From Filosporella fistucella (Eukaryota > Ascomycota > Leotiomycetes > Helotiales), in NCBI GenBank assembly GCA_030077755.1, contig JAQJZZ010000010.1, positions 682,001-746,000 on the forward strand: a DNA stretch of 64,000 nucleotides, read 5' to 3'. A program made the position numbers and the translations under genes. A model generated the notes under the pieces. That model was not told the DNA's origin, made no database searches, and worked only from the letters and a program-made list of their open reading frames with translations. Position 1 is the first letter of the stretch. Every line of letters starts with the position of its first letter. This document shows, in pieces, positions 46,034 through 57,279 of the stretch.

Positions 46034-46819
46034 ATGGAAAGCGGAGCCTTGTTCGGGCTGGAGAGCGGACCTGACACCGGGGTGGTAGAACGGCCACGAC
46101 CAAAGTCAGAACCAATTGCACCTCCTCCATATACCAAAGATCCAACATTCTATGTCCCCACGATGAACACGCCCGACTCGCTGCCGCATCACCCAAGGCT
46201 TCTTCTCCCAAAGAATCCCTACAAAGAATCCGATCGCCTCTTTAACTCGCTCTTTGACTCCATCGTCCAGGGTTCCGTCATCAGTTTCCCACCTCCCCAC
46301 AGTCCAATCAAGCAGACACCCTTCGATACCATCGTGGGTATCGAAAATTACTTTGGCTCCAAAATTGACATCGCCAATAGAACTCTTGACAGGTTCAGAC
46401 TCTGTAAACGCTGCGCACCTCTCCTCAATCCCTGTCTGAACTGCACCCATACGGCGTCTCTCCTTCACACCGCCATCGCCGAATTACATTCTATGGCCGC
46501 GAGGGAAACGCGGCATCTTACTGATAAAGAGAAATTTGCGTCACAGAGCCCTGCTGTTAAATTCGTGAGTGTTATGAAGAAAGGGTGGAAGACAAAATCA
46601 AAGATGTATCGGAGCTTCAAGGACATTTTAGACGATTTTGCACCAGAAATTCAAAAGGTGAGTAGGGAAATTGCAGAGTTGAACGAGATTAGGTTGAGAT
46701 TTGGGTTGGATGAGAAGCAGAGAGCGGAGTTGCAGCGCTTGAAGTTGACGAGAGATGAATTGAGAGAGCGGATGCAGAGGGAGGTTGAGGTTGGGTTTGC
46801 GAAAGGATGGGATAATTAG
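46034..46819 (+). CDS. Uncharacterised 261-aa protein with paired CxxC motif and C-terminal coiled coil
   Basis: This single-exon frame has a clean start (catcatggaaag). Residues 1-60 are Pro-rich. The middle shows FDTIVGIENYFGSKIDIAN and then LCKRCAPLLNPCLNC, a C-x2-C-x6-C-x2-C arrangement that could bind one zinc. The C-terminal 70 residues are predicted helical with heptad character (IQKVSREIAELNEIRLRFGL, KLTRDELRERMQREVEVG). I do not recognise the family. No signal peptide or membrane helix is visible, so it is probably cytosolic or nuclear. It is a real gene by length and codon pattern. Confidence 0.75.
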   Translation: MESGALFGLESGPDTGVVERPRPKSEPIAPPPYTKDPTFYVPTMNTPDSLPHHPRLLLPKNPYKESDRLFNSLFDSIVQGSVISFPPPHSPIKQTPFDTIVGIENYFGSKIDIANRTLDRFRLCKRCAPLLNPCLNCTHTASLLHTAIAELHSMAARETRHLTDKEKFASQSPAVKFVSVMKKGWKTKSKMYRSFKDILDDFAPEIQKVSREIAELNEIRLRFGLDEKQRAELQRLKLTRDELRERMQREVEVGFAKGWDN

Positions 46820-47123
46820 GTGTTTTGCAGGCTTGCAAGGGATATTTTAAGGCACCTATGCATGGGGGCAGAGATACTTTTTGATTATATTAGTTTGATA
46901 GCGCTGTCCCATGATCCACTTTTGATTGCCCTCATGTGTACAAGACCACGGCAAAGTGTGATGAGCCAGGCCACTTCGTATTCATCGCGAGTTCAGCCCT
47001 TGAACTGACATAACAGATCCAAATTAAAACTCGAATCCCAGTGATCTCGTGGATGTGGACGTAGCAGAATCTTCGAAATCGTCATTTGACCAATCTAGCA
47101 TGTGTAGGAGGACACAGACGTCC

Positions 47124-49156
47124 TCAAAAATTATCCTGGAAATTCTGGACCCATCTCACGTCTGAACAAAATTAGCAGAAACTAATGACATCGAGCGATA
47201 TAGGAATACTTACCACCCCATGGTTTATCCTTAGATAAGTCAAATTTCGGTGCACTCTGCACATAAGGAACAATACTCTGCCAGCTCTCTGATCCTTCCT
47301 CCAGCAAACCCTCGATCAGATGGCCCGGAATGACAATACCGCATTCGAAATTCTTAGTTCCTACCAATTTTGTGTTGCAAGTTGCATCATTTCCTCTCTT
47401 GTCGTGCTCCACACCACCCCAAGCAGATATTGACAAATTAGAAGAACCGACATAAATGTAATACGGTAAGGTCTTTGGTTGCGAGGGATTATATGCCATG
47501 ATCAGCTTTTGATGAAATAGTCGTCCTTTGTCTTTCGACTCGTAATGATGGAAAAGGTTCTTGATTGCTTCTGGTGCATCATTCCAAGGGCGAATATGAC
47601 ATCCGATATTACTAGCTCCATGCTGCGCAGACTCTTCCGCGCTTTTGACATCTCCCATGGTCGGATAGAACAATTTGAGATCAGGTATGGTACATCCGTC
47701 TTCTGCAACTTTGAGCGTGCCCTTTCCCAGTGCACAGTCATAGAAGCCATTGAGCCATTTGGCATTGAGATGTCCGATACTTGCTGTACAAACTTCAAGC
47801 TTCAGATCTCGCCTTTCAGATTTGGATGATTTCAAGTTGAGAGTTTGAATTATGCGTCTCAGGCGGAGCAGCCCGTGCTTCTCTGCTTTGACACCGGCGC
47901 TGACACCTGGCGCAGAGGTGACGAGATGTACTTTGACTTTGGAGTAATCATAAAACCCTCGAATAGAGTCAATAAAAGCGTTGGGGGTGTTGAGAGCTCT
48001 CAGGTGTGTTAAAAATTCTTCTTCGAATGGGGTTCCTTCAGATGCGACACGGGAAGGAAGTTTTGGGAGGTCGTGAATGTAATAGTGGTTATCACCTAAC
48101 ACCGTGTCGATGTCCATCATATTACATGATGTAATGACTAGTCTCATGAATTCTGGGTAAACGAGCACAAGTATCTTGGAGTGTGAAGAGCCTGGGGACC
48201 ATGCGTAGAAGGAGTGGTAGTTTTGTCCGTATTGCGCCATGCACAGTTGTTGGATGGTAGAGCTGATATCTTGGAATTGCTTTTCCTTAACAGGTATACC
48301 AGCGTTCTGGCAGGCTTCAAGAACCATTGCATCTGCAGACAGTTAGATACTCAACTCGATATACGAAACCGGGTTGACAAAATGCCAGCTGCAATAACTC
48401 GAGGACAATCAGTATTTGGCGAGGACAGGAGAGTCAACTGAGTAAAACAAATTTGATCTATCGCACCTTGCCTTGGATCTCGCCCAATGTAAATCTAACA
48501 ACCAATCAATACTGGAAGTTCACAACTCGGAGCAATGCCAGGATAACTTACAGGTACCGAATCGGAATCATGTGAAAGAGGGAGATGAATAAACAGCTCC
48601 GGCTCGGCAATATAAAACGCATATACGCAAGCGGAAACAAGATCGTCTTTCTGAATCAAATCCTCTAAGTTGACACAGTTCTTTGCTCCATGCCGACCTG
48701 GCGTGCGGGTAATGCGAAGAGCTCCATCTGAATATTTGATCGAAGCTTTTGCTAACGATGACGAAACACGCTTAGATGATAAAATTCTCAAGGATACTGA
48801 AGCGGATCTTTTCACCCCTTCCATTCTAAGCTCATCATCAGCCTTCCGCTTCATCTTGACACTTCTATTCTTGAGCTGGTCTTCGAAAGTGGTGGTGGAG
48901 GCTGAAGCACTATCTGTTTTCGACAATCGGATGGCTTTCTGAAGTTGTGCATCCTCGTCCGACTCATTGTCGGAAGCTGTTGAAATATCTTCCTCATTTT
49001 CAAGCTTTGATAACCGGATTGCTTCCTGGAGTTGGCTATCTTCGTCAAGCTGATCTGCTTGATCCAATATGGATGCCTTGAGTGCGCGTCTAGTACGAAA
49101 GTCAGTAAAACATCTTCAGGAACCGAGGGACCGTTTTACTCTAGATCTTCATCCAT
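47124..49156 (-). CDS. TDP1: Tyrosyl-DNA phosphodiesterase 1 with N-terminal ubiquitin-interacting motifs
   Basis: Five exons, 49156-49140 (17 nt), 49089-48552, 48494-48467 (28 nt), 48332-47214 and 47161-47124, total 1,740 nt (579 aa). The two half HKD motifs are SSHSKILVLVYPEFMRLVI (catalytic His near residue 244) and RLFHQKLIMAYNP (near 465), followed by YIYVGSSNLSISAWGG. The enzyme removes topoisomerase I peptides from DNA 3' ends in the nucleus. The short last exon supplies the expected end WVQNFQDNF. The N-terminus carries three UIM-like helices: DLERALKASI, DSQLQEAIRLSK and DAQLQKAIRLSK. The first of these exists only when the 17-nt exon is spliced on. Acidic spacers separate the motifs. 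Confidence 0.93.
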
Positions 49157-49807
49157 ATTTTGTCTTTCATTACATTCAAAAGTTGCAAGTGCGAGCGTGG
49201 CCAAATATTTAAGCACAAACGCGTCGATGATAATCTAGTGTCACATGACAGTCTTAATGTCTCGAATTTTGATTGGAGTGAATCTAAACAAGAAAATGTG
49301 ACTGTTACAGCGTCTTTAGGGAATAATTCATGGCTTATAGCCCTTCTTAGGAAGCCCTATGGCATATCTCTAAGGACAATTAGGTTTAGACAATGGTAGG
49401 AGATTCCACGTGATCTCGCATTTTACCCTTCACATCTAAATTGCTTGGCAAAAACAGCCACTGAACCCGAACGTATAAAATCAAAGTCTTCCGTAAATAA
49501 CAGCACCACCAACGCCAAAGACAAACTTCGAACCACTTCCAATTTGCATTATAAATCTGGTTAAGGTGGAAAGTCTTCACATTAGGGCTCGAGTTATCAA
49601 TATGCTGCGCCCCCCAGTACGCAATATTTGCCCCTAAAGGCTGAAAGCATGCCATGAACTCGCATTTTTGATTATCCTGATCACGCGTTAATTTAGGTGC
49701 GATTGGTTGTGTTCAGTTCTTTCCTTTCTATTTCGTTCAAGCGATTCCTTTTAACACCAGTTTCCGCTGATCCAAAGCTATGTGGGACTCTGAACCTCGT
49801 TGTGCTT
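49157..49807. other. Intergenic, 650 bp, upstream of TDP1
   Basis: This is the TDP1 promoter side and the 3' flank of the F-box gene. A reverse frame at 49386-49655 has no coding hallmarks. Confidence 0.45.
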
Positions 49808-51434
49808 CTACATCCCAATTTCGTCGTCATTTTCTGCTACAGCATGCTCCCTTCTGACATCGAGAATTTCCACGAAGAACTTTTCCTTCGTCAATCTGGG
49901 GCTATCAATATCGACGAAGAACTGTATACGATTTTCCCTAAAAGCCAAGTCCACCCCCGCGAAGAGACGCCGAATCTTCTCGTTATGAAATTGTACAGCA
50001 GTGCTTACAACATGGATTTCTCTCAGATCTGGTACATAATTGGCAGCGTGTTGAGCTAGATTTCCGAGTGACGTAATCCAGCTTTGATCCGTCAGACTTA
50101 GCGAAGAGAATGTGACTGTAAGGTGGGTTAAGGAGGGAGGAAGGCTCTGGATTATTTGCTGAGGATTGATTTTGTATGTCGCGTTACCGAATAAAGCCAC
50201 CGAATCCAGGGTGAGGCTTTTCAAATGGATGAACTGTGTTAGTGGACCTATGCGGGCTTCGCTTCTTGCCTTCGTCTTGCAATGTTGGCATGGCCTCCAC
50301 CGAAACCAAAGATCTAGAGTCTCAATTGAGGATCTGTGGCTCTGCAATGATTCGACAAGAGAAGGGTAGATTGTTTCAGCACATGGTCCCTTCTCCTGAC
50401 AGTAGAATTCTTGCATCCACCGTAAATGTTTCAATGCTTTGGGCAGAGCTAAAATTGGCAGAATGTCTTGTGGAAGCGAGACACAGTCGTCAAATGCGAG
50501 AGTTTCTAAGGACGAGGTCCTAATTTGAAGTCTCTTGCGAATTGGAGCAAAGAAGAGATCTGATTCGGTACAGTTGTTGATGATCCCGGTAGTATTGAAA
50601 GTGTAGAGATTGCGCAGGCTAGGGACGAAGAGAAAGTCTACGCATCGTCTGTCGAAGTCGAGAGTGTATCGCTCTGGGCCCCACTAGGTTCACACGTCAA
50701 TACAACCCTATGCAGCCAATGTTGAATTTTGATTCAACATACGCTTTGATGAAGGGCACTGCAGAGAAATACAGTTTCGAGATACTGCAAACCCTCTGCT
50801 CTTGAATCTTCCAAGTCTCCTTTGTCAAAAAATTCTTGAAGAATAGTGCCAATGCCGATCTCATCCACGGGGCAGACAAGGTATAATGTCTTTAGATGCC
50901 GCAGCTTTGCAATCAAAATTGCAATAAGGGCATCATAAACTCCCTGCTCAACTCGGTTGCTGAAATATGTTGTACGATGCCAGCTCAACCCGATCTCTGA
51001 AATGGCTTGCTTCATCTTTAGCACGTCAGGGTCATGTGCTCTTGCTGCAACTCTGTCTTTTAGGATTTGAGCCGCTTCCCTGGTTCTCGGGAAGTTCAGT
51101 TATGCATCGTTGGAACTGCGGTTACAATAGTAGTGACTTACACTTCCGGTTGGGATAATGCGTACTCATCATCCCATTCTCGTAGATCCAAGCACTCTAC
51201 CATTTTTGCGATCTCGGGGTTTTCAATTACGGTTCGCAGAAATTTATGCAGCGAGTCGAAAGAATGCTGTCGCCGGTCATATTGCCATGAGACATATAAT
51301 GATGGAAATATCCTAGAGTACAGTAACTTAGAGGTGCGAAGAAGTGGAAGCTTCAAGCTCAATTGTGGCAAGTATGCCAAAATCGGAGTTAGTAGCTCTA
51401 GTGGGAGTGTCTCAAGGGTGTTCGAGCTAGACAT
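49808..51434 (-). CDS. F-box protein with leucine-rich C-terminal region
   Basis: Three exons, 51434-51142, 51079-50743 and 50683-49808, give 1,506 nt and 501 aa. The N-terminus is an F-box (LETLPLELLTPILAYLPQLS). A solenoid-like series of Leu-rich segments follows (LRHLKTLYLVCPVDEIG, IHLKSLTLDSVALFG, PPSLTHLTVTFSSLSLT). It is typical of fungal F-box proteins in which Skp1 binds the F-box and the repeat part chooses the substrate for SCF ubiquitin ligase. The substrate is unknown. The introns are 62 and 59 nt. The family is large and fast-evolving, so orthology cannot be assigned. Confidence 0.85.
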
Positions 51435-52066
51435 CGCTGTTCAACCAAGCGGCAACTCGTTGTTAAATACAGACTGACGAGATATCGAGAGACGATCGAT
51501 CAAAGTGGCGTTAAAATGTTCGAAAAGAATGCAGAATGTTGCCGCCTAATTACCAAACGCGGGAAATCCCGCGACCGACCCTTGTCGGCGGATTCTTGAA
51601 GGAGATTCTGAGGTTCCTCACAGGGGAAAGCAGGCAAAAAAAAAGTACTTCTACATAAATAGGTCAATTGAATGTCAATGAGCCTCAGCTAGGGTACTTA
51701 ATACTAATTGTGGGCTTGGTCACCTTCTTTGTTGTCGCAATCCATAATCTAGTGAAAATAATACCAGAGGGTGGGTGTGTCGAAGCAGTATCTTGATCAC
51801 GACTTCTATTTCATCCTTATGACAGTGGAAGCGGGAAGTTGAGAGCCTTGATAGACTTTTATTCAAGCCGTGGCGGCTGCATAAACGCCATACATATGTA
51901 TATTTGTACCGAACTCTCGAATTGTAATCTGCGAATCCAGAATCCAGAATATCTAGTGGATCGTCTACCCGGATTGAGATAATCCCCACCATAACCTACG
52001 CCTTAGATTCAAGCATGGCGACTGGGAATTGTCAGAGATATTTCTAGCGAGGTTCTCAGATGGTGT
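51435..52066. other. Intergenic, with a GCGGGA palindrome near the F-box gene start
   Basis: This is the F-box promoter region and the 3' flank of the broken protease-like gene. A perfect 7-bp-arm inverted repeat lies at 51558-51573. Confidence 0.5.
51558..51573. promoter_or_regulatory. Palindromic GCGGGAAA-type site upstream of the F-box gene
   Basis: CGCGGGA and TCCCGCG face each other around AA, 124 bp before the F-box start codon. The half-site resembles E2F/MBF-type cell-cycle boxes. The regulatory role is inferred only. Confidence 0.4.
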
Positions 52067-53058
52067 TCACTTACGTCGAATCTCCCTTGCGTCTTGAGCA
52101 AATACAGACACAAAATTCTGCAAGAATAGCCAACCCAAGGTCATCAACCCCTTGTATGATTCCTCAAATACTACTAGACAAGTGACTTCATCGGCCCCGC
52201 TAACCTCTTCAAAATTATACTCATATGCTGTGAGTTTGATTTCATTCTTACCCACCCCAAATATTGAATTTGGCAGCCTGTCTCTCTTCTCGCACGCAAA
52301 GCTAAGGAAGGCGCTATCATGTTTGGCAGCTCCAATCATGCCCTTGATCTTGTCTGACCACGTTTCAGGGAGCTTAATCCATGGAATGGCTGTCGAGAAG
52401 GTCATCAGGCAATCATCGAATTCTTCGCGCGAATCTCCAAGTCCTAGCCAATCCACACTCACGCTCCACGGATGAAGAGCATTCTTGTATAAAGGCAGCG
52501 TGATGAAATCAAAGTCTGTATAGTTCGGATCGACACCACCAAGTATCAGCTCCCCACTTGTCCTCAGTTTCATGAAGGTGCAAGGCCCGCTTGGAGTTTG
52601 ATCGAAAAGATATTCTTGTTGAGGACGCCACTGTTCACAATGTGCTGCCAGGGCGAGACTAGTTTTCTTCGTTTCCATTTTTTGGATGGAAACTCAGGGG
52701 AAAATCGAAGCATGGTACGATAATCGTAGTACCAGTGGGAAAAGGTGATTGGCTCGATACTAGTAGCTTGAAGGAAGGGCTGTTGCTGCATATCAAGTCC
52801 AGCAAACGAGATAGTTTCACTATAGGCGGTCTCAAAGAAATGTGCACCCACGTATTCCGTCAATAAAGTTTTATGGATGGGGGTAGAAGAGGAGGAGGCC
52901 GATGCATTATATCGTGGGATTTTGTAAGTCTTGCAGTATACACTTCGACATTCGATTGACGGAACGAATAAGACATCGTATCCTATGTCAATGGCCATCA
53001 AGAAGGTTTGTGGAGGCGTGCCAAGTTTGACATTGACTCCATAAAAGATGATATGCAT
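52067..53058 (-). pseudogene. Broken pepsin-like aspartic protease gene with altered catalytic motifs
   Basis: The reverse frame from 53058 carries GVNVKLGTPPQTFLMAIDIG and DVLFVPSIEC, the first catalytic loop of a family A1 protease, but with D-I-G-Y instead of D-T-G-S. It continues to SPWQHIVNSGVLNKNIFS and then stops near 52570. The rest of the fold resumes in another frame as SGELILGGVDPNYTDFDF and runs to 52067. Where a second D-T-G is expected (before KLPETW), the sequence is F-S-T-A, so the second Asp is absent. The frame is also open, without ATG, upstream to 53263. A single-base shift plus two lost motifs argues for a pseudogene. A non-catalytic relative with a sequencing error is the alternative. 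Confidence 0.65.
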
Positions 53059-53263
53059 CCTAAAAACTTTAGAAACTTGAAGGTAAAGAAAGAATGCTCC
53101 ACATAGTCGTACAAGTGTTGCGTTCGAATTGAGGGCTATGTTTTGCTCTGCGAGAGGTGATTGCGCACTATTTTGTTGTCGTTTGAAGTGTTGGGCCTTT
53201 TCAGCGATCTCTTTGGCGCTGAATATATCGATCTCGTATGCTTGGACATAATTTTACGGATCT

Positions 53264-54710
53264 CGCTTCCAAAGCAAATTGTGACTTTAAGAAATCCATC
53301 ACAAACTATAAATCAAAGATCAGGCATAACCTTCAGTTCGTGTGATGATTTGCCGTGCGTTTCGTGTTCACGACTGTGCCTCTGAATAGCTTTGAGGGCT
53401 GAATTTTTCAATTAGCGAGCCAAAAAATCACCTTCACTGATTTCCTCAAAATGTGCAAGGACTACTCGATATTGGAGCAAGTTTGCAAGCACGCTATTGG
53501 AATATATTTTCCGCATAAGTCAAACAAGTATTTCCCGCCAAACCAAAATAGAAGTTTCTATACTGGAAGAGATGGGACGCAGGAGATAAGAGCTGCCCAA
53601 TACGAGACTCCAATACCAGACTTGGCCACTTTTGCCATTGGAACGAATATTGAACAGTCCTAGAAGATAGTAGAATATCCGTACTCTACGGGATAAGGTG
53701 GGTTCGTGTCTGCCAAGTTACCAGATGGTACGATAGGGGGATCGCCTGCGAATTTGCGGGAAAAGTAGGAATTTTAAAGGGCCAATTTGCCTCGCACTAC
53801 TCAGGAAAGAACATCATGTATAGATAATATATACTCTCTTTGCAATGTTTGCTTCGAGTATTTGAAGTCCATTCCAAGGAAAGAAACGCTTATCGTGACA
53901 TATGGAGAATGCAACCTTCAGTAAGGTCGCAACCATAATCCTTCATAAAACTGGGAGATAACATGTCCAATCATTGCTTCTCGGCTTCTGAAATCACAGT
54001 CTCAGTACCGAAACCGAGATCCAGGACTAAGAACACCTATGCTATCCTAGGGACAAAAGTTCAACAAATAATTAGATCTGAGCAGCAAAACTTTTCCCGC
54101 CTCGAGAGGCGGGAAAAGATACCTCAGGGGAGGTTTTTGCCGAGTCAGGATTTTCGGATGGAGGGGCGCCGCGAGCGGTTGGGGATTGGTGTAACTATAC
54201 TGTTTAGCTCTTCTCTTGTTAGAAGTGGGATTTTGACTTACGCTCTGCGGTGGGAGGGTTTGCGATCGGCCACTGAGCCTTATCCGGGGCCGGGTTGAGC
54301 AAGGCGAGGTTATTTTATCACATGAATAGAGTTTACGAGACGACATGTGATCTCTGGCTTTCACCACCAATGGAAAGGTCTTCTGATTTCGACTTCTGGG
54401 TTATTTTTGTATCAGTCATAGCTAGGAGGCGGCACCAATTTGGCACCTAGGGAGCAAAGTAGAAACCGAGCAACTTGGACAACGAGGCTTGCTTCTTGCT
54501 CAATCGTCATCCCCTTTTATGCTTAATATAGAGAGTCTTGCTTCATGGCTTGCATTCATGCCATTATTCCAAACCGTACACAGTATCCGCGAATTCGCTT
54601 TCTTAGTGTTAAGCGAGAGCCCCCTTTCCAACACAACCAATGTTTCCAATTTCAACCATCAGTCGTTTGCACCTCACTAAAACTATCTCGCACATCGCCA
54701 AATAGAAAAA
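53264..54710. other. Intergenic, no gene supported, contains a long perfect inverted repeat
   Basis: Only short frames without motifs are seen. A perfect 13-bp-arm palindrome lies at 54092-54119. Confidence 0.45.
54092..54119. repeat. Perfect inverted repeat with TTTCCCGCC / GGCGGGAAA arms
   Basis: CTTTTCCCGCCTC is followed by GA and then its exact reverse complement. Each arm contains TTTCCCGCC, the textbook E2F-like core. It may be a paired binding site or a hairpin; there is no gene start next to it. Confidence 0.6.
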
Positions 54711-55096
54711 TCATGATCTTTGATATCTATACATGTATCTCGTATTAATGGGCTGAAACAATCCTGCGAGATTCATGATGGCCAATAGCCCTATCACCCA
54801 CCAAGCCACGTAGAACATGTCGCTCCACATCACGCCCTTACATCCGTCAGCCCCAACCGCAACACAACGGGTGGTTGTTGGAAGATCATTTGAAACGTGC
54901 AACCGTCGATCCACCAACATGCAGTGAGATCCCGAAATACACAAGTGATGAAAGTTTATTCTTACCTCTCCCTGCTTTGTTCTCGTTATATTCCGAATAA
55001 GATCGTGGTGTCAATTGTTCTGCATGGCACACAGCACAGTAATTTAGTTCAAAATAGAAGGGAGATCACCAGAAGTGAGATTTCGGGGGTCGGAGA

Positions 55097-55470
55097 TTAT
55101 TGTGACGATGCCAGAACACAAAGAAAGACTTGAGACGAGTTGTGTAGGTGTGGATTTGAGTATGAGCATGAGTATTGTGTGTTCATCAACAAGTAGACCA
55201 AGAAAATCCCGAGGGGAAATGCCCTCCAATCCCACCATGCTCCATAAGGGTGACCAGTAATCCACCCAGTCACTACCAAACACCAGATAATGCAGATAAT
55301 GCTGGAGGTCCCCACCATACGCCATTAATTCTACAAGATTGAAATACAGCAAATGCACCTCCATCGACAAAAATCTCAGGGTCAGAATAATGGGTGATTT
55401 GTGGTGGTACATTGAGTGTCCAGGTATTGACGGATAAAACGAAATACCCAATTGTGGCCAATCCTGTTTT
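55097..55470 (-). pseudogene. Fragment of a small multi-helix membrane protein gene
   Basis: After an acceptor (CATAG, exon from 55470), the reverse frame reads LATIGYFVLSVNTWTLNVPP and then FVDGGAFAVFQSC and GVWWGPPALSALSGVW before a stop at 55273. In another frame the sequence continues without a gap as LVVTGWITGHPYGAWWDW and FPLGIFLVYLLMNTQYS. The two together look like one hydrophobic protein broken by a frameshift. A further hydrophobic stretch, FYVAWWVIGLLAIMNLAGLF, lies at 54711-54944 and may be its last helix. I do not recognise the family, and no start codon could be assigned. It may be a pseudogene, or splicing may be missed. Confidence 0.4.
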
Positions 55471-55726
55471 CTATGAGAGTGAATTTTGTCTTCCTGTTAG
55501 TCCCTTCTGACTTCTTTCCCTTGTAAAAATGAAAAAACAATGATTAGAATCGAGTTGACCGCCCTACATGCGGACTTGAACAGCTTGAAGAAGGGTGGTT
55601 GGAAAGGACCGTGGAATGAGACTTATGTCAAAGCACTGCTATCTGACACAAAGTTTTGGCCAGAGAATGAATGATAAGACATGCTTGAGCCACGTCGAAG
55701 ATGCATATGTAAGGAGTAAAAAGGTG

Positions 55727-57279
55727 TCAAAGTGCGCCAGCGCTAATTGCAGTGTTGATGGAATTATTGATGGGAGAGCTGATCGATGAGCGATGGACTG
55801 GACTTGGCAGTTGATGAACCTCTTGTATAGTGGGACCAGGTCTCCAGGGAATGTAAGCATGTCCATTTGCAAGAGTGTTGAGAGAGGACATCGATGGTAA
55901 ACCATCATGTGTTGTCGAGGGACTGCTGTGAGAACCGCGTTTTGGTCCATCGTTGTGTCGATACGAGGAGTCTGGAGAATCTGTCGATGAATACATACTC
56001 TCGCTGCTCGATGGCGTGTAGATCTCCCGAGAGTGGTTGACTGAGAGCTGCGAGCCATAACTCATGTGGGAGGAGGAAACGGACTCCGGGCTATTGCTTG
56101 ACATTGAGAGGTATGGAGGGGACAGAGAATTCCCATCAGAGGTCGTACTGCTATTGCTGCTCATGTTGGCATTTTGCATGATATTGTAATCATTGAAGGA
56201 CTGAAGAGATCCCAGCGCAGGAGAATTGTCCATGTTCTCAGCAGTCCGGATGAAAGAACCAATTTGAGTTTGTCGATTAGCAGCAGGATACGGCAACACC
56301 CGATCGCGATCGACAGAAACTACTGATGTTGGAAGAGCTACAGTCAGCCCATTAAGCGAAGAGCCTTTTGACTGCTCTGGATTAACATTCGTACGGATGG
56401 GGAGAACACTTCCAGCATAAGGTAACGCAGCCGATGTATAAGTAGAATCTGCTTGATCCATGAACATGGGATTTTTGGGCACCTGTGGTCCCGGAGTCCA
56501 CCCTCGAGAATTCGCGGAAGGTGTATAACCAGAAGGGAGCGCCATATCAGCACTCTGGAGGAGCGGGTACGTTGGAAGACCATATTCGACGTCCTCAGTG
56601 AAGTCAGGGTAGGAAGGAAAGCTATACAGAGGCTTGACTCCGTACTGAAAGTTCGACAGTGGGTTGTTGCGATATTGGAACTGTTCCAGAAGAATGGGCG
56701 GATTTTGTGCTCCGTAAACTCCATATGGAGTTGTGCGGCAACTGAAGCGGGAGGCTGCACCAGCCGAAGGGTCGAAATCATAACCTGTCACCTCACTCTT
56801 CATCGGGGTTTCTTGGGATGAGACCTGCATAAAGGAAGAAAAATAGTCAGTGATTGTGGCTCGAGGTATGCTGGTGGTTTCCGACCCTTAAAAATTGGCA
56901 TTGTTCGTTGCCAGCTTGCTTGCAGCTAGCACATGGCGCGCCGTTTCCATCATCACCGCTGCATTTGATCTTGCGCTTTCTGCATCGACCACACTGCTCA
57001 AATGAATCAGTACACGTATAGAAGGCGAGAGAATTTGCTTACAGCAACAGGAATCCTGCTTCTCGGACGGGAATCTGATCCTCTATCGCTTCCCGGAGAA
57101 TGTTCCCCATTTCGAGAATCTTGAGATCTATACTGGTGAGCCCTAGATCCATAAAGTCCTTGTCCCATTGTCGAAGACACGTCTCGCTCATGACTTAGGG
57201 GATAGGGATGGCTGCGACTGCTATATCTTCGTAAGGTGGTTCCATCTTCGTCGTAATATGGTCGAGGATGTGCAGCCAT
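55727..57279 (-). CDS. Zn2Cys6 (GAL4-type) transcription factor
   Basis: Three exons, 57279-57043, 56993-56886 and 56824-55727, sum to 1,443 nt (480 aa). The N-terminus is polar and Arg/Ser-rich. The zinc cluster comes directly after the first junction: CGRCRKRKIKCSGDDGNG then APCASCKQAGNEQC, with all six Cys present. The middle exon encodes only the cluster. The long third exon is disordered, rich in Ser, Pro, Tyr and Asn, with no fungal-specific middle homology domain visible. The protein is therefore a short zinc-cluster factor; its target genes cannot be told from sequence. The second donor is GTCGGA, weak but it keeps frame. Confidence 0.88.

Noticed and set aside
47020..47050. CTCGAATCCCAG resembling a tRNA T-arm
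   Set aside because: No paired stem and no anticodon arm upstream.
53963..54298. 111-codon forward frame over the palindrome
   Set aside because: It is Arg-rich without motifs, and its middle is simply the palindrome read through.
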